A stretch of DNA of 36,414 nucleotides from Methanobacteriota archaeon (lineage in GTDB: Archaea; Thermoplasmatota; E2; JACPAO01). Numbering within the stretch: the first letter of the stretch is position 1; each line of letters starts with the position of its first letter. This document shows positions 23,801-30,691 of this stretch, in pieces. The notes beneath the pieces were generated by a model. The model was not told where the DNA came from. It saw only the letters and a program-made list of their open reading frames with translations, and ran no database searches. A program made the position numbers and the translations under genes. The DNA is taken from assembly GCA_016180755.1 (NCBI GenBank), contig JACPAO010000064.1:1-36414 (forward strand), in the 5' to 3' direction.

Positions 23801-25119
23801 ACACGTACCAGGTCGCGATCCGCGACAAGTCCGGCCGCCAAGGCCCCTTGTCGACGAGCGTGAGCGTCACGCCCGACAAGACGGTCCCCGTGCTCTCAGG
23901 CGCGTCCGTCTCGCCGGCGAAGTTCGACACGCGCGCGAAGCCTACGGGCCTCGCGGTCGCGGTCACGGCGACGGACACGAACCTGAAGGAGGTCACGGCG
24001 GCCCTCGTACCCCCCTCGGGGACGGCCATCGTCACGGCGACCCTAACTCGCGGCGCCTCCGGCCCGCACGCCGGGACGCTCGCGGTCTCCGCCGTCGACC
24101 AGCCGTGCGCCTGCCAGGTCGTGTTCACCGCGACGGACCAGGCCGGCAACGTCGCGACGGCCAACGCCTCGCTCACCGTCACCGGACCCGACACGGAGCC
24201 CCCGAAGGTCTCGTTCCCCAACCTTGGCTCGAACGCTGAGGTCGCCCTCGGGACGCCCGTCGACGTGACGGTCACGGACAACGTCGCGCTCGCAACCGTC
24301 ACCTACACCGTCGACGGCGGCACCCCGCAGACCGCCACCATCACGACGCCGACCTCCGTCTCGTTCAGCGTCCCAACGGGCACGCTCGGCCTGGGCCCGC
24401 ACACGGTCGTCGTCACGGCCGTCGACCAGGCCGTCGACGCGAGCGGCAACCCCGCCCCCAACCAGGCCGTGGGCACCGCGAACTTCGTGCTCAAGGAAGC
24501 CGCCCAGATCGGAAAGAGCGGGTTCCTGCCGACCAACGCCACCGCCTTATCGAACGGAGACGTGAAGGTCACGTGGACGCTGCCCGAGGACGTCCCGGCG
24601 GGCGGCGTCGGTGGCTTCCAGGTCTGGCGCGCCGCGAGCCCCTTCGCGCTCGTCGGGACCGTCGAGGACCCGAGCCGCCGCGAATTCATCGACGAGTCGG
24701 CCGTCGCCGGCCGCGTCTACCGCTACGTCGTCTCCTGGTACGGGGCGTCCCCGCTCGAGTCGCTGCAGCAGGTCGTCGGTTTCACGTCCGAGGAGGACGT
24801 GCCCGCCTCCGCCCCCGTGACGGCGGAGAAGACGGGCATCCCGGCCTGGGTCTGGGTCGTTTCCGCGATCGCCGGCATCATCGCGATCGCCATCATCGTC
24901 GGCGCGACCGTCGCCATGCGAAGCCGCAACCGCGGCGGCGCGACGCAGCAGGTCGTCATGACCCCGCCCCCCGAAGCGGAGGCCTCGGGGCAGGAGGCGG
25001 CTCAGGGCGAGCTTCACCGGCTGAAGTGCCCCCAGTGCCAGCACCGGTTCGAGGTCGTCGGGACGAAGCCGATCGTGACCGTCTGCCCCAACTGTGGCAA
25101 GAAGGGCATCCTCCGATGA
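17842..25119 (+). CDS. Giant repeat surface protein with C-terminal TM and cytoplasmic zinc ribbon
   Basis: This 2425-residue protein has an N-terminal signal segment (VFVVAALLASSILLIGSG). About 11 beta domains follow, each with an L.ETG..TG.F.G-like turn, up to about residue 1820. Next come Ig/FN3-like modules at about 1830-2330 (TTPPVTS, VTLNWTAP, VKVTWTLPE), a TM helix at about 2333-2361 (VWVVSAIAGIIAIAIIVGA) followed by MRSRNR, and finally a cytoplasmic CPQC...CPNC zinc ribbon (2394-2425). It is probably an S-layer-like or adhesion protein. The start is a TTG with Shine-Dalgarno; the first 17 codons are AT-rich (AAA, ACA, GTA), unlike the rest. The intracellular ribbon is unusual for a surface-layer protein. 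Confidence 0.88.
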   Translation: MAKPANTTKKLYTVFVVAALLASSILLIGSGNDSNAVAQTAPALQITALDYTTLPTEMFGDGAAVHVKLIDSAKDTTDLPDKVTGVSVKSVTSGGAALDPQGASGTPWTIDLIETGYHTGVFVGSFIVATAPGCTTPGASPAPLCPPVKTHPHYGKIFGDGILKVAANAKITVSKDSLTDDVSWRVADDSTATAAVVAPVPAPAGFPPVIPGYGIQIGFRVFDADLHATTSLDVYPAAGVPSLLRVFSDSDPTGEVVTLVESKDQSATVTTPVPTPGASKADGGYFFGTIGFEASAVPANGKVFVQHGDRVQAVLTDLRGTNGLARTLELPRDLVASFNSWTFQTSSEGSVGFAGDPYFGADAVPAGGDGFFETQPVLFVFDVDESVQNAGRDTVVVKVTTTSDSVGSCVELTELGGGSGLFFGNLVVVTTDQAQVPTSAANARHPPPSTPFGGGCPNQGPWVRAANGDRLNAQYTDLTDFGGVTQTRTALSRFFTVQTACVQLGPDGCAASTGPTGRLVGATGSHNVIVVDPDANLDPLVQEQVTVKVKSTSDPSSLSVTLTEIPENSGRFIGNFQFGDSTGAGRLRVTDRDQVVVEYDDARRADGTRGIVRSNLVTWRDATDGQVFLDAPYYVKQATGTSYGTAANVMILDADQNDPYLRDVVSVSMVDLDSGQGVTYANVLETGIDTGMFHVEVPFGTGTVGGVPRFDPGTLVTDNNDDLRAEYSDPVADDGTPKTFASPNAKWLVGSALSRLETATGERLTSIYIGTAAPQSLDLTVKVAVYSSTPVTSIGVHSSRCSTDVPVTLSPSGDRFVGDLILTTDPGTAGDQAARCTALRQGSPAKLGVNVGDGQVVQITGDTANIAVSRARATTGYDFLDASGGPLLRAFGRVAPVGLRIVGSAQNEDSSARDVGVLQIFPRGAILSPADADVINVVAVETGSDTNTFLTSFGFGAVSSGAAQVVRANIPTTAQVPRDVQNGRQLPGANIRAKLMNDPAVEGVYWYPATDPSFSPTAAGSLSGKPRVRIVDDESTGYVFGETLQGSGVAAYTLASSSVEASHVIVSVTRAETTPSPSEHTVGAVAEGSLRPILDRNRDGVLSCADVTLSPSTATCSSTEADLVAGVVKYSTPSCTPSLTQQCASFEVQYEYQAIPSTSLASPNNDGFHYRQTLANQITFGEAIPTGRTISVDYRVTSMMVAVGSENGGEQEQIPFVLIRTNTAQANDPMQYEAQITVEALAVASNQAVKVTGGATTHQDRLVVSYADPHMVDGLPGVSSSSHFRNRVATVDWLETETGTLSFRKSDFSGAAPSPFFGPFVPVEVRDLDFDSTGDPDSFLITARNAANAQDTVAVAVRETGTRTGLFRGLVPVVPGTPVSGDGSINIAGGSGAIVVSYTDPQSVTGTTVTPAISIGWRPSATGFVVVSGSPAVPSTNPGPPVPPVTLKGSSDALYIRVTDGDRNLDDNFIDQLTVNVFSFADPAGETITLLEDGPRTNSFVSAGVRFETSLVAGNGKVFAPDFAGGGETIRVRYVDPLNQVGLRVTEEPPATISWDRTFDTQIAFNREFYIGFDPTISPDPNGVHANTLMQDVTVLVADGDLNQLAGTVERHSTRLKLGRLDASGEFVAGTDKTFEIVEVGANTGVFFGRATFKNSAASDPEDAPITSTAKTGRVGMTPDLTNARLRARVVDDFGAAGDSLVFVRDADWFRPGFGVIKLDRAGYNVITQQPEISVWDAHRDTDPTGTGTADTLSVTVKSNENPTGISLTLTETAVHSGLFKGKVTLSQAATPAAGAIKVRNNDVLQAVYADQNPTGSRTASATIAIGDTTPPVTSLVTSPAVADGLRGVFKTKPLVSFTASEPIQKTFYRIGTGATQEFPQGGTAFELGEGSHLVKFWSIDSVGNTEADPNRTVEVDLTNPTQALSGLRGAADAGGKVTLNWTAPAATTNPFDFFEYVVFRDGGATPLGAVSQPNFTDSTVNDEQAHTYQVAIRDKSGRQGPLSTSVSVTPDKTVPVLSGASVSPAKFDTRAKPTGLAVAVTATDTNLKEVTAALVPPSGTAIVTATLTRGASGPHAGTLAVSAVDQPCACQVVFTATDQAGNVATANASLTVTGPDTEPPKVSFPNLGSNAEVALGTPVDVTVTDNVALATVTYTVDGGTPQTATITTPTSVSFSVPTGTLGLGPHTVVVTAVDQAVDASGNPAPNQAVGTANFVLKEAAQIGKSGFLPTNATALSNGDVKVTWTLPEDVPAGGVGGFQVWRAASPFALVGTVEDPSRREFIDESAVAGRVYRYVVSWYGASPLESLQQVVGFTSEEDVPASAPVTAEKTGIPAWVWVVSAIAGIIAIAIIVGATVAMRSRNRGGATQQVVMTPPPEAEASGQEAAQGELHRLKCPQCQHRFEVVGTKPIVTVCPNCGKKGILR
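18000..23310 (+). repeat. About 11 diverged ETG..TG.F domain repeats within the giant protein
   Basis: Each unit of roughly 120-200 residues has a D.D.N..... start, a strand such as VTVKVKSTSDPS, a turn like LIETGYHTGVFVG, and often a closing GD.V.V.Y.D. Clear turns lie near 18178, 19070, 19520, 19880, 20655, 21911, 22300, 22745 and 23143; weaker ones lie near 18608 and 20270. The repeats are diverged, not recent duplications. Confidence 0.7.
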
Positions 25120-25480
25120 CGGGCCGCGGCGTAAGCCTTAAGAGGACCCGCGCCCCCGGACCGGGGGGTATGCGGCGGTTGTTCGTCGTACGGCCGTCTT
25201 CGGACGCAAACGAATCGACCTATATACTCCCAGGGACGTTGGACACGTCCGCGCCGCCCGAGGCCGCGATGGGCCGCGTCGACGGGATAAGTATGGGGCC
25301 AAGCTTGTGCCACAACGGATTAATACGGACCTCCGTGAGGAGGGGGTTTGCCCGACGTCCGGTACGGGACGTAGGCACCAGCAACATGGGGTGCAATGGC
25401 GTGGTCGCGGTTGGATGTAGCCTGACGATGAGTGGACCCGCCCTCGCGACCCTTTCGGACACACCGCGGAGGAATGCGTA
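25120..25480 (+). other. 361-bp intergenic region: hairpin, TATA box, long leader
   Basis: CCCCCGG-A-CCGGGGG (25153-25167) follows the giant gene and may mark its 3' end. TATATACTC (25219-25227) is a good TATA box, predicting a leader of about 230 nt before the ATG at 25481. The leader contains short dyads (ACGGA/TCCGT near 25325 and ACGTCC/GGGACGT near 25355). A Shine-Dalgarno GGAGG lies at 25468-25472. A 70-codon frame from 25269 ends at TAATG, overlapping the next start, but its codons look noncoding. Confidence 0.5.
25219..25227 (+). promoter_or_regulatory. TATA box upstream of the 1677-residue secreted protein
   Basis: CCTATATACTCCC has archaeal TATA character. It predicts a start near 25250 and a long leader, in contrast with the leaderless pattern elsewhere. 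Confidence 0.5.
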
Positions 25481-28400
25481 ATGCGACGGATCTTGGCGTT
25501 GACGTTTGTTGGAATCTTTCTTGCCTCCGCGCTCGCGGGCGCGGGCCAGCTGCGCGTCGAGGCGCAGATCCCCATCGTGAGCGACGAGTTCGAGGGCCAG
25601 ATGGACGGGATCGAGGACGCCATCGAGGCGCAGCGGCTCGCCCTCATCGCCCAGCCTCCCATCGGCGATGTCGGCAGCGCGCTGTACGTCGACTTCTTCG
25701 ACTATGATTCGGCGACGGTTGGGGGCGACTTTGACGCGGACGGACGCGACGACTTGCTTTATGGGCAGATCTTCAACGGCGACCCCACGTTCCCATCCTG
25801 TTTCTTCATTCAGACTGACTACTTCCATTCGGCGGCCACGAAGGCCAAGACGGACCAGGACCCAACAACCGGGGCCCCCGCCGCCGACCGGACCGAGTTC
25901 GCGGCCCGGATGATGGTCTACGTGAACCAAATCACCACGCCGAACGGCGCGACGTTTTTCCTCAACGACCCCGAGGATTGTACTCAGCAGGCCTTCCCAT
26001 CGATTGGAGGGAACCCCCACCAAGTCAACGTCGATGCTGTGGTCGACCCAACAGCTCAGTGTGAGACGCGCGCGACGCCGGCCGATTCGTCCGACTTCCA
26101 ACCTTGCAAGCTCCTCCAGATCTTTGACCCGACCTCGACGGGGCTCGCGGCCCAAGGCGCGTCCTCGGGCGGAAGCTCGGTGTCCACGCAGCGAACGCCG
26201 GTCACGGGCAACGTCGACACGGCCCTGTTCCAGGTTGAACAGTGGACCCGCCTGTCGGGGTCTACCAACCTTGGCCCGCACCTGGTCCTTCGCGTCATGG
26301 ATTCGCTCGTCCAGTTCTCGGCCACGGTCAATGGCGTGGGACGGCCGACCCCTGGAAGCGTTGGCGCATCCACCACCGCCCAGCCTCTATTCTCGGCGCC
26401 CTTCGATTTCTCCAACCTCCACCTACTCTGGGGCGGCAACACGGGCGACGCCCAGCTACTGTCCAACCAGCTCTCGCGCCTCGACCTCGACGACGACGGG
26501 CGCACGGCCTTCGACGAAATCGTCTCCGGCTCGAACCCGATCAATGGCCGCTCGGTGCCCGCCGACCGCGACGGCGACGGGGCTGCGAACGGGATTGACA
26601 AGTACCCCGACGACCCTTCCAAATTCCGCGACTTTGACTGGACGATCAGCGCCCTCGGGACGACGGGCATCGGCGCGGGCATCACGCAGACGACACCGGT
26701 CACCGCGACCTTGGCGGCTCCCGCCAGCCACGTGCACCTGAAGACGGTCGATGTGTACTGGGTGCGCGACCGTGGTCAGGGAGGTACAGGCATCGACCTC
26801 TCGGACCTTTCAAAGGACCTCCGCTACCTCGTCAGCTCCACAACGTGCGGGTCCCCTCACGACTGCGGCGCGCCGTCGTTCACGACGGGGTGGAAGATCG
26901 ATGATATCGGACACGTGGACGCGACTACGGGGCTTCTCACCGACCGAAGTTGTGCCGCCAATGACTGTGTCTACACAGTGCCGGACGGCCAAGACATCAA
27001 ACTGTACATCGAGATCACGGACGACGGCGTCTACGCCGGCCAGCCTGGACAGTCGCTGACAGCCATTCTCCTCGGCGCCGTGTTCCGGGTTTCGCACAAG
27101 ACCATCGGGCCGCCGAACGCGCCCTCGGTCATCTCCGTGGTAGACGTGAACGACGTCCGGGACCTCGCCGGGACGGTTTCCGACCATATTAAGGTCACCT
27201 GGACGGCCGGGACGGCGTCGCGCAGCGGCTCCGTGAACACCGTCGTCAAGGCAACGCTGTGCCCGGCGTCGCCCGCGGCGTCGCAGACGGCCCTAGCGAT
27301 TGTCAGCGGCCCAGCCAACGCGGCGAGCGGCACGAACCTCGAGACCGTCTTTGCAATCCCGCGGACGACGGCAGGCCAATTGTTCAAGTGCGTTGACTCA
27401 AATGGAAATGAAATCCTTGTCGGCGGGCAGCCCGCTCGCGGCCGGCTTGACGCCGTCGCCACGACCAGCGAGCTCATCGACGGCGTGACCCGAACGGCGA
27501 CGGACACGAAGACCGTGACGGCTTTACACAACGTGCCGCCCACGTTGAACGCCGCCACCGGCACCGGGGTCTCGGAAGTCACGCAGAATTTCGGAGGTGC
27601 AGGCCACGCCACGGTGGAGACGGCACCGATGGGCGACTCCACCGTCAGGTTCCGCGTGCTGTACAAGGACGACAACGGTGAATGCGTGAGTGGAAGCCCG
27701 GCCGATCCTGGGCCGCAATCCGTCAAGCTAATCATCACGAAAGAGAACGGCGTGACGCTGAACCCGGCCGTGGAATTCAGCATGGCCCGCGAGGTCCAGA
27801 CGAACCAGAAGGCTCCCTCCCTTTCCTTCGTGTGTCCGACCGGCGAAGATTACAAAGCTGGGGACACGCGGTTCGTCAAGGACCTGCCCGTCTCCCCCCT
27901 CAGCAAGGCGGGATTCCTTACCATCGGAAAGACATACGAATACAAGTTCCAGACCTTCGACCGTCACGGGAACGCCATGTCCCAACCGACCGGTGTTCCG
28001 ACGAGCGGGCCCGACGCCACGATTCACCTTCAACTGGTCACGCGAAACGGCGCGGCCCCCTTCACGGTCCGCCAAGACGCCGGGTCCCAGGTCAGCGGCT
28101 TCCAAGAAAGCGTCACCACGTTCCTGAAGGGCCAAGGCTGCGACCCCGCGAAACCCGCCGAATGCCCCGACGGAATCAAGGACAACGTCGAGACCACCGC
28201 CAACTGCGACCTCGACGGCGACGGTAAGGTCGGCGACAAGCCCATCGCCACGGTGCCCGGCGCCCAACCCTGCAAAGACGTCGGCACCTCCATCGTGCAG
28301 CCCATCGTCGACGGCCTCGTGGAAGACGTGACCGAGGCCATCAACGGCGCGATGACGAACGGCCTTCCGAACCCCTGGACGAGCACCCGCTGCGACCCGA

Positions 28401-30514
28401 CGAAGCCCTTCATTGGCCAGACGTGCACTGACGCCGCCGGCCCTAACCAGGACTCCGATAAGGACAGCTTCACCGACGCTGATGAAGACGCTGCCGACAG
28501 CGACCCCGCGAAGCCCAACAAGTACAACCCGTTCAGCACTCCGCTCGATACCGACGCCGACCTCTTGCCCAACCTCATGGAGAGCACCTCCCTCGAGGTC
28601 AACGTGTGGAAGATCGTCTGGGTCCGAAAGAGCGACCCCAACACCGCGTGCACGACCGCTCCCCAACCCGCCGACTGCCAGGGCGTCCTGAAGCTTCGCG
28701 ACGCCGGAACGCGAAACATCATCATCCACGGAGGCGCCGGTTCGAACCTATTCGAGATCAGCGAGACGCCGACGGACACGATGATCCTGCGCGCCAACGA
28801 AGGACGGTACTCTTGGACCCTGTTCAGCGGCGTGTTCGTCTTGACCCCCCATCCCGACTGGTTCCAACTGACGATCCACGCGGAGGACAAGACCTTGCTC
28901 TTGGATTCGATCGTCCACCTCAACAAGCTCGGCGTCGCCGGGTCGCCCGTGCTCGACGTGCGGGCTTTCGGCGCGACGGGCGACTTCGGCGCCATAACCA
29001 CTTACCACCGGGAGATTCGGTTCGAGGTCATGACCAACCCCTTCGAGGTCATGTACACCGGCAACGGACGCGAGTGCTCCACGCTTGGTTCTGGCATCCA
29101 GAGGATCGACACCTCGAGCGACTCGTCGGTTCCGCTGTGTCCGGACCAGTCCGACCGAAAGACGCTCGCCGAGCACGTCCTGGACCTGTTCGTCGGGGCC
29201 TACATCGTGAACGGGAACTCGCTCACCGAACGGCAGAACATGCCGGACGTATGCGACTACCCAGGCCCGCAAGCCAAACGGGGGACGACGCAAACGTGGT
29301 TCCGCATCGAGCGGCATGGCGACAAGCTGCGGGTCTGCGGCCAGGCCCGCGGTTCCGGCGCGAATGACCAACGGCCGTTCGGCCCGCAGGACACCGAAGA
29401 CCTCATCCCGCCCTTCGTCGGCGTCGCCGACGACGGAGGTCAGAAGAAGCTCTGGCTCGACCAGAACAACGACCGCGTCTACCAGTCCAACGAGGCCCTC
29501 GGCACGCTACCCCCGCCACCGTGCGACATCGGGAACCCGCAGAGCTGCGCCAACCCCATGCAGGCGCTGCGGACCGCGCTGCAATGCCAAGAGACTCCGA
29601 CATCCGAAGACATCGTGGTCTGCGCCCAGCGCCGCGCCGGCGAAGAGTCGAGTGCGGCACGGAAGACGGCGCGTGACAACGCTGGGTGTGGGAGCGCCCC
29701 CGACGAGGCCGCCTGCATCGACGCCAAGGCGAACGGCGCCGTCGCCGAACTCATGACGGTCGTCGGATGCGCCGGGCTCGGCCCCGACGACTGCGCCACG
29801 AAGAAAGCGACGGAAACGATTGCCCAGGCCGACGCCGCCCGAAAGACGGCCCGCGACACGGCGGGCTGTGGCACCGCCGCGGACGAAGCCGCGTGCGCCG
29901 AGGCCAAGGCGAACGAACACGCCGGAACGGTCATCACCGCCGTCAACGGAATCCTCTCGACGGCCCGAAGCGCCGCCGGGTGCGACCCGGGCGAACCCGA
30001 CGACGTCTGCGCTCAACGCCAAGCCAACGAGCAGAAGGCGGCCGTCGAAAACGTCGTGCGAGGCCCGTTGAGCTGCACGACGACGGAGACGATCGACCAG
30101 TGCGCCGCACGCCGCGCCAACGAACAGGCCGGGGCCGTCCTCACGTCCGTCACCTCCACGGTCCGTTCCGCCGCCGGCTGCACGCCTCTTGAGACGCTCG
30201 AGCAGTGCGCGGCCCGACGTGCGAACCAGGAGGCCGGCGCGGCCGTCGCGACGGTCATGGGCCTCCTCGTGGGCGCCAAGGACACCGACGGCGACGGGTA
30301 CGAGACCGCCCTAGAGCTTCAGCGCGGCTCGAACCCGTTCAACAAGGACTCGACGCCGTCCCACTCGGGCGGCGGCTTCCCGCGCGACTTCGACGGGGAC
30401 GGGTTCTTCAACGAGTACGAGCTGCAGCGGGGAAGCGACCCCAACAAGGCCTGCAGCACGCCCAGCAACCCCAACGGGGGCGTCAACAGCAACTGCCGCA
30501 GCGGGCCCTTCTAG
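25481..30514 (+). CDS. Secreted Ca-loop protein with Cys-paired helical repeats
   Basis: This 1677-residue exported protein has a signal peptide (LALTFVGIFLASALAGA). Several thrombospondin-3/dockerin-like calcium loops are spread along it: DFDADGRDD near 83, DLDDDGRTAFDE near 334, DRDGDGAANGID near 361, DLDGDGK near 909, SDKDSFTDADED near 991, and DTDGDGYETALE and DFDGDGFFNEYE near 1600 and 1637. The regions between are beta-rich. Residues about 1368-1603 are seven helical repeats, each with two cysteines. No C-terminal TM is present (it ends CRSGPF), so it is released or held by partners. Codon use is less GC-biased than in neighbours. An ATG with upstream GGAGG supports the start. A strong terminator follows. 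Confidence 0.85.
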   Translation: MRRILALTFVGIFLASALAGAGQLRVEAQIPIVSDEFEGQMDGIEDAIEAQRLALIAQPPIGDVGSALYVDFFDYDSATVGGDFDADGRDDLLYGQIFNGDPTFPSCFFIQTDYFHSAATKAKTDQDPTTGAPAADRTEFAARMMVYVNQITTPNGATFFLNDPEDCTQQAFPSIGGNPHQVNVDAVVDPTAQCETRATPADSSDFQPCKLLQIFDPTSTGLAAQGASSGGSSVSTQRTPVTGNVDTALFQVEQWTRLSGSTNLGPHLVLRVMDSLVQFSATVNGVGRPTPGSVGASTTAQPLFSAPFDFSNLHLLWGGNTGDAQLLSNQLSRLDLDDDGRTAFDEIVSGSNPINGRSVPADRDGDGAANGIDKYPDDPSKFRDFDWTISALGTTGIGAGITQTTPVTATLAAPASHVHLKTVDVYWVRDRGQGGTGIDLSDLSKDLRYLVSSTTCGSPHDCGAPSFTTGWKIDDIGHVDATTGLLTDRSCAANDCVYTVPDGQDIKLYIEITDDGVYAGQPGQSLTAILLGAVFRVSHKTIGPPNAPSVISVVDVNDVRDLAGTVSDHIKVTWTAGTASRSGSVNTVVKATLCPASPAASQTALAIVSGPANAASGTNLETVFAIPRTTAGQLFKCVDSNGNEILVGGQPARGRLDAVATTSELIDGVTRTATDTKTVTALHNVPPTLNAATGTGVSEVTQNFGGAGHATVETAPMGDSTVRFRVLYKDDNGECVSGSPADPGPQSVKLIITKENGVTLNPAVEFSMAREVQTNQKAPSLSFVCPTGEDYKAGDTRFVKDLPVSPLSKAGFLTIGKTYEYKFQTFDRHGNAMSQPTGVPTSGPDATIHLQLVTRNGAAPFTVRQDAGSQVSGFQESVTTFLKGQGCDPAKPAECPDGIKDNVETTANCDLDGDGKVGDKPIATVPGAQPCKDVGTSIVQPIVDGLVEDVTEAINGAMTNGLPNPWTSTRCDPTKPFIGQTCTDAAGPNQDSDKDSFTDADEDAADSDPAKPNKYNPFSTPLDTDADLLPNLMESTSLEVNVWKIVWVRKSDPNTACTTAPQPADCQGVLKLRDAGTRNIIIHGGAGSNLFEISETPTDTMILRANEGRYSWTLFSGVFVLTPHPDWFQLTIHAEDKTLLLDSIVHLNKLGVAGSPVLDVRAFGATGDFGAITTYHREIRFEVMTNPFEVMYTGNGRECSTLGSGIQRIDTSSDSSVPLCPDQSDRKTLAEHVLDLFVGAYIVNGNSLTERQNMPDVCDYPGPQAKRGTTQTWFRIERHGDKLRVCGQARGSGANDQRPFGPQDTEDLIPPFVGVADDGGQKKLWLDQNNDRVYQSNEALGTLPPPPCDIGNPQSCANPMQALRTALQCQETPTSEDIVVCAQRRAGEESSAARKTARDNAGCGSAPDEAACIDAKANGAVAELMTVVGCAGLGPDDCATKKATETIAQADAARKTARDTAGCGTAADEAACAEAKANEHAGTVITAVNGILSTARSAAGCDPGEPDDVCAQRQANEQKAAVENVVRGPLSCTTTETIDQCAARRANEQAGAVLTSVTSTVRSAAGCTPLETLEQCAARRANQEAGAAVATVMGLLVGAKDTDGDGYETALELQRGSNPFNKDSTPSHSGGGFPRDFDGDGFFNEYELQRGSDPNKACSTPSNPNGGVNSNCRSGPF
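29570..30290 (+). repeat. Seven tandem Cys-paired helical repeats
   Basis: Units of about 29-38 residues follow the pattern (A)GC, 6-10 residues, E.CA..(R/K)AN(E/Q), then a helix ending in TAR or similar. Examples are AGCGTAADEAACAEAKANE and SCTTTETIDQCAARRANEQ. Each unit has two cysteines about 7-12 residues apart, suggesting a disulfide-closed helical hairpin. I do not recognise the family. Confidence 0.7.
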
Positions 30515-30529
30515 GGCCCAGGCCCGGCC

Positions 30530-30566
30530 GCGGCTCCCAAGGGACGAGCGGGAGCCGCCTTCTTTT
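30530..30566 (+). terminator. Intrinsic terminator after the secreted Ca-loop protein
   Basis: A perfect 9-bp stem, GCGGCTCCC (30530-30538) and GGGAGCCGC (30550-30558), is followed by CTTCTTTT, 15 bp after the stop codon. It is the clearest hairpin-plus-T terminator in the window. Confidence 0.75.
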
Positions 30567-30642
30567 CCCCCCTTACGCCGCGGGATCGGTACCGCCGCAC
30601 AGCCCCGCCCGGCCGCTGTTTCCGCAGCAAAACCGCACTTCC

Positions 30643-30649
30643 TTATATG
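30643..30649 (+). promoter_or_regulatory. TATA box of the Ig-like surface protein gene
   Basis: CTTATATGG is a good TATA box. It predicts a start near 30672 and a leader of about 20 nt that includes a GAAGGAAGG Shine-Dalgarno (30681-30689) before the ATG at 30692. Confidence 0.6.
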
Positions 30650-30691
30650 GGTCAAGGACATGCGAAACCAATTCGGGGTCGAAGGAAGGCC

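Noticed and set aside
21145-23841. Long open frame (898 codons) on the minus strand inside the giant surface gene
   Set aside because: The high-GC coding strand leaves the opposite frames open. The translation is Arg/Val/Glu-rich and low in complexity, without domains.
25269-25481. 70-codon upstream ORF ending at TAATG before the secreted protein
   Set aside because: Its codon choice (ATA, AGT, TTG, TGT) is unlike genes here and no motif is seen, so it is kept only as a leader feature.
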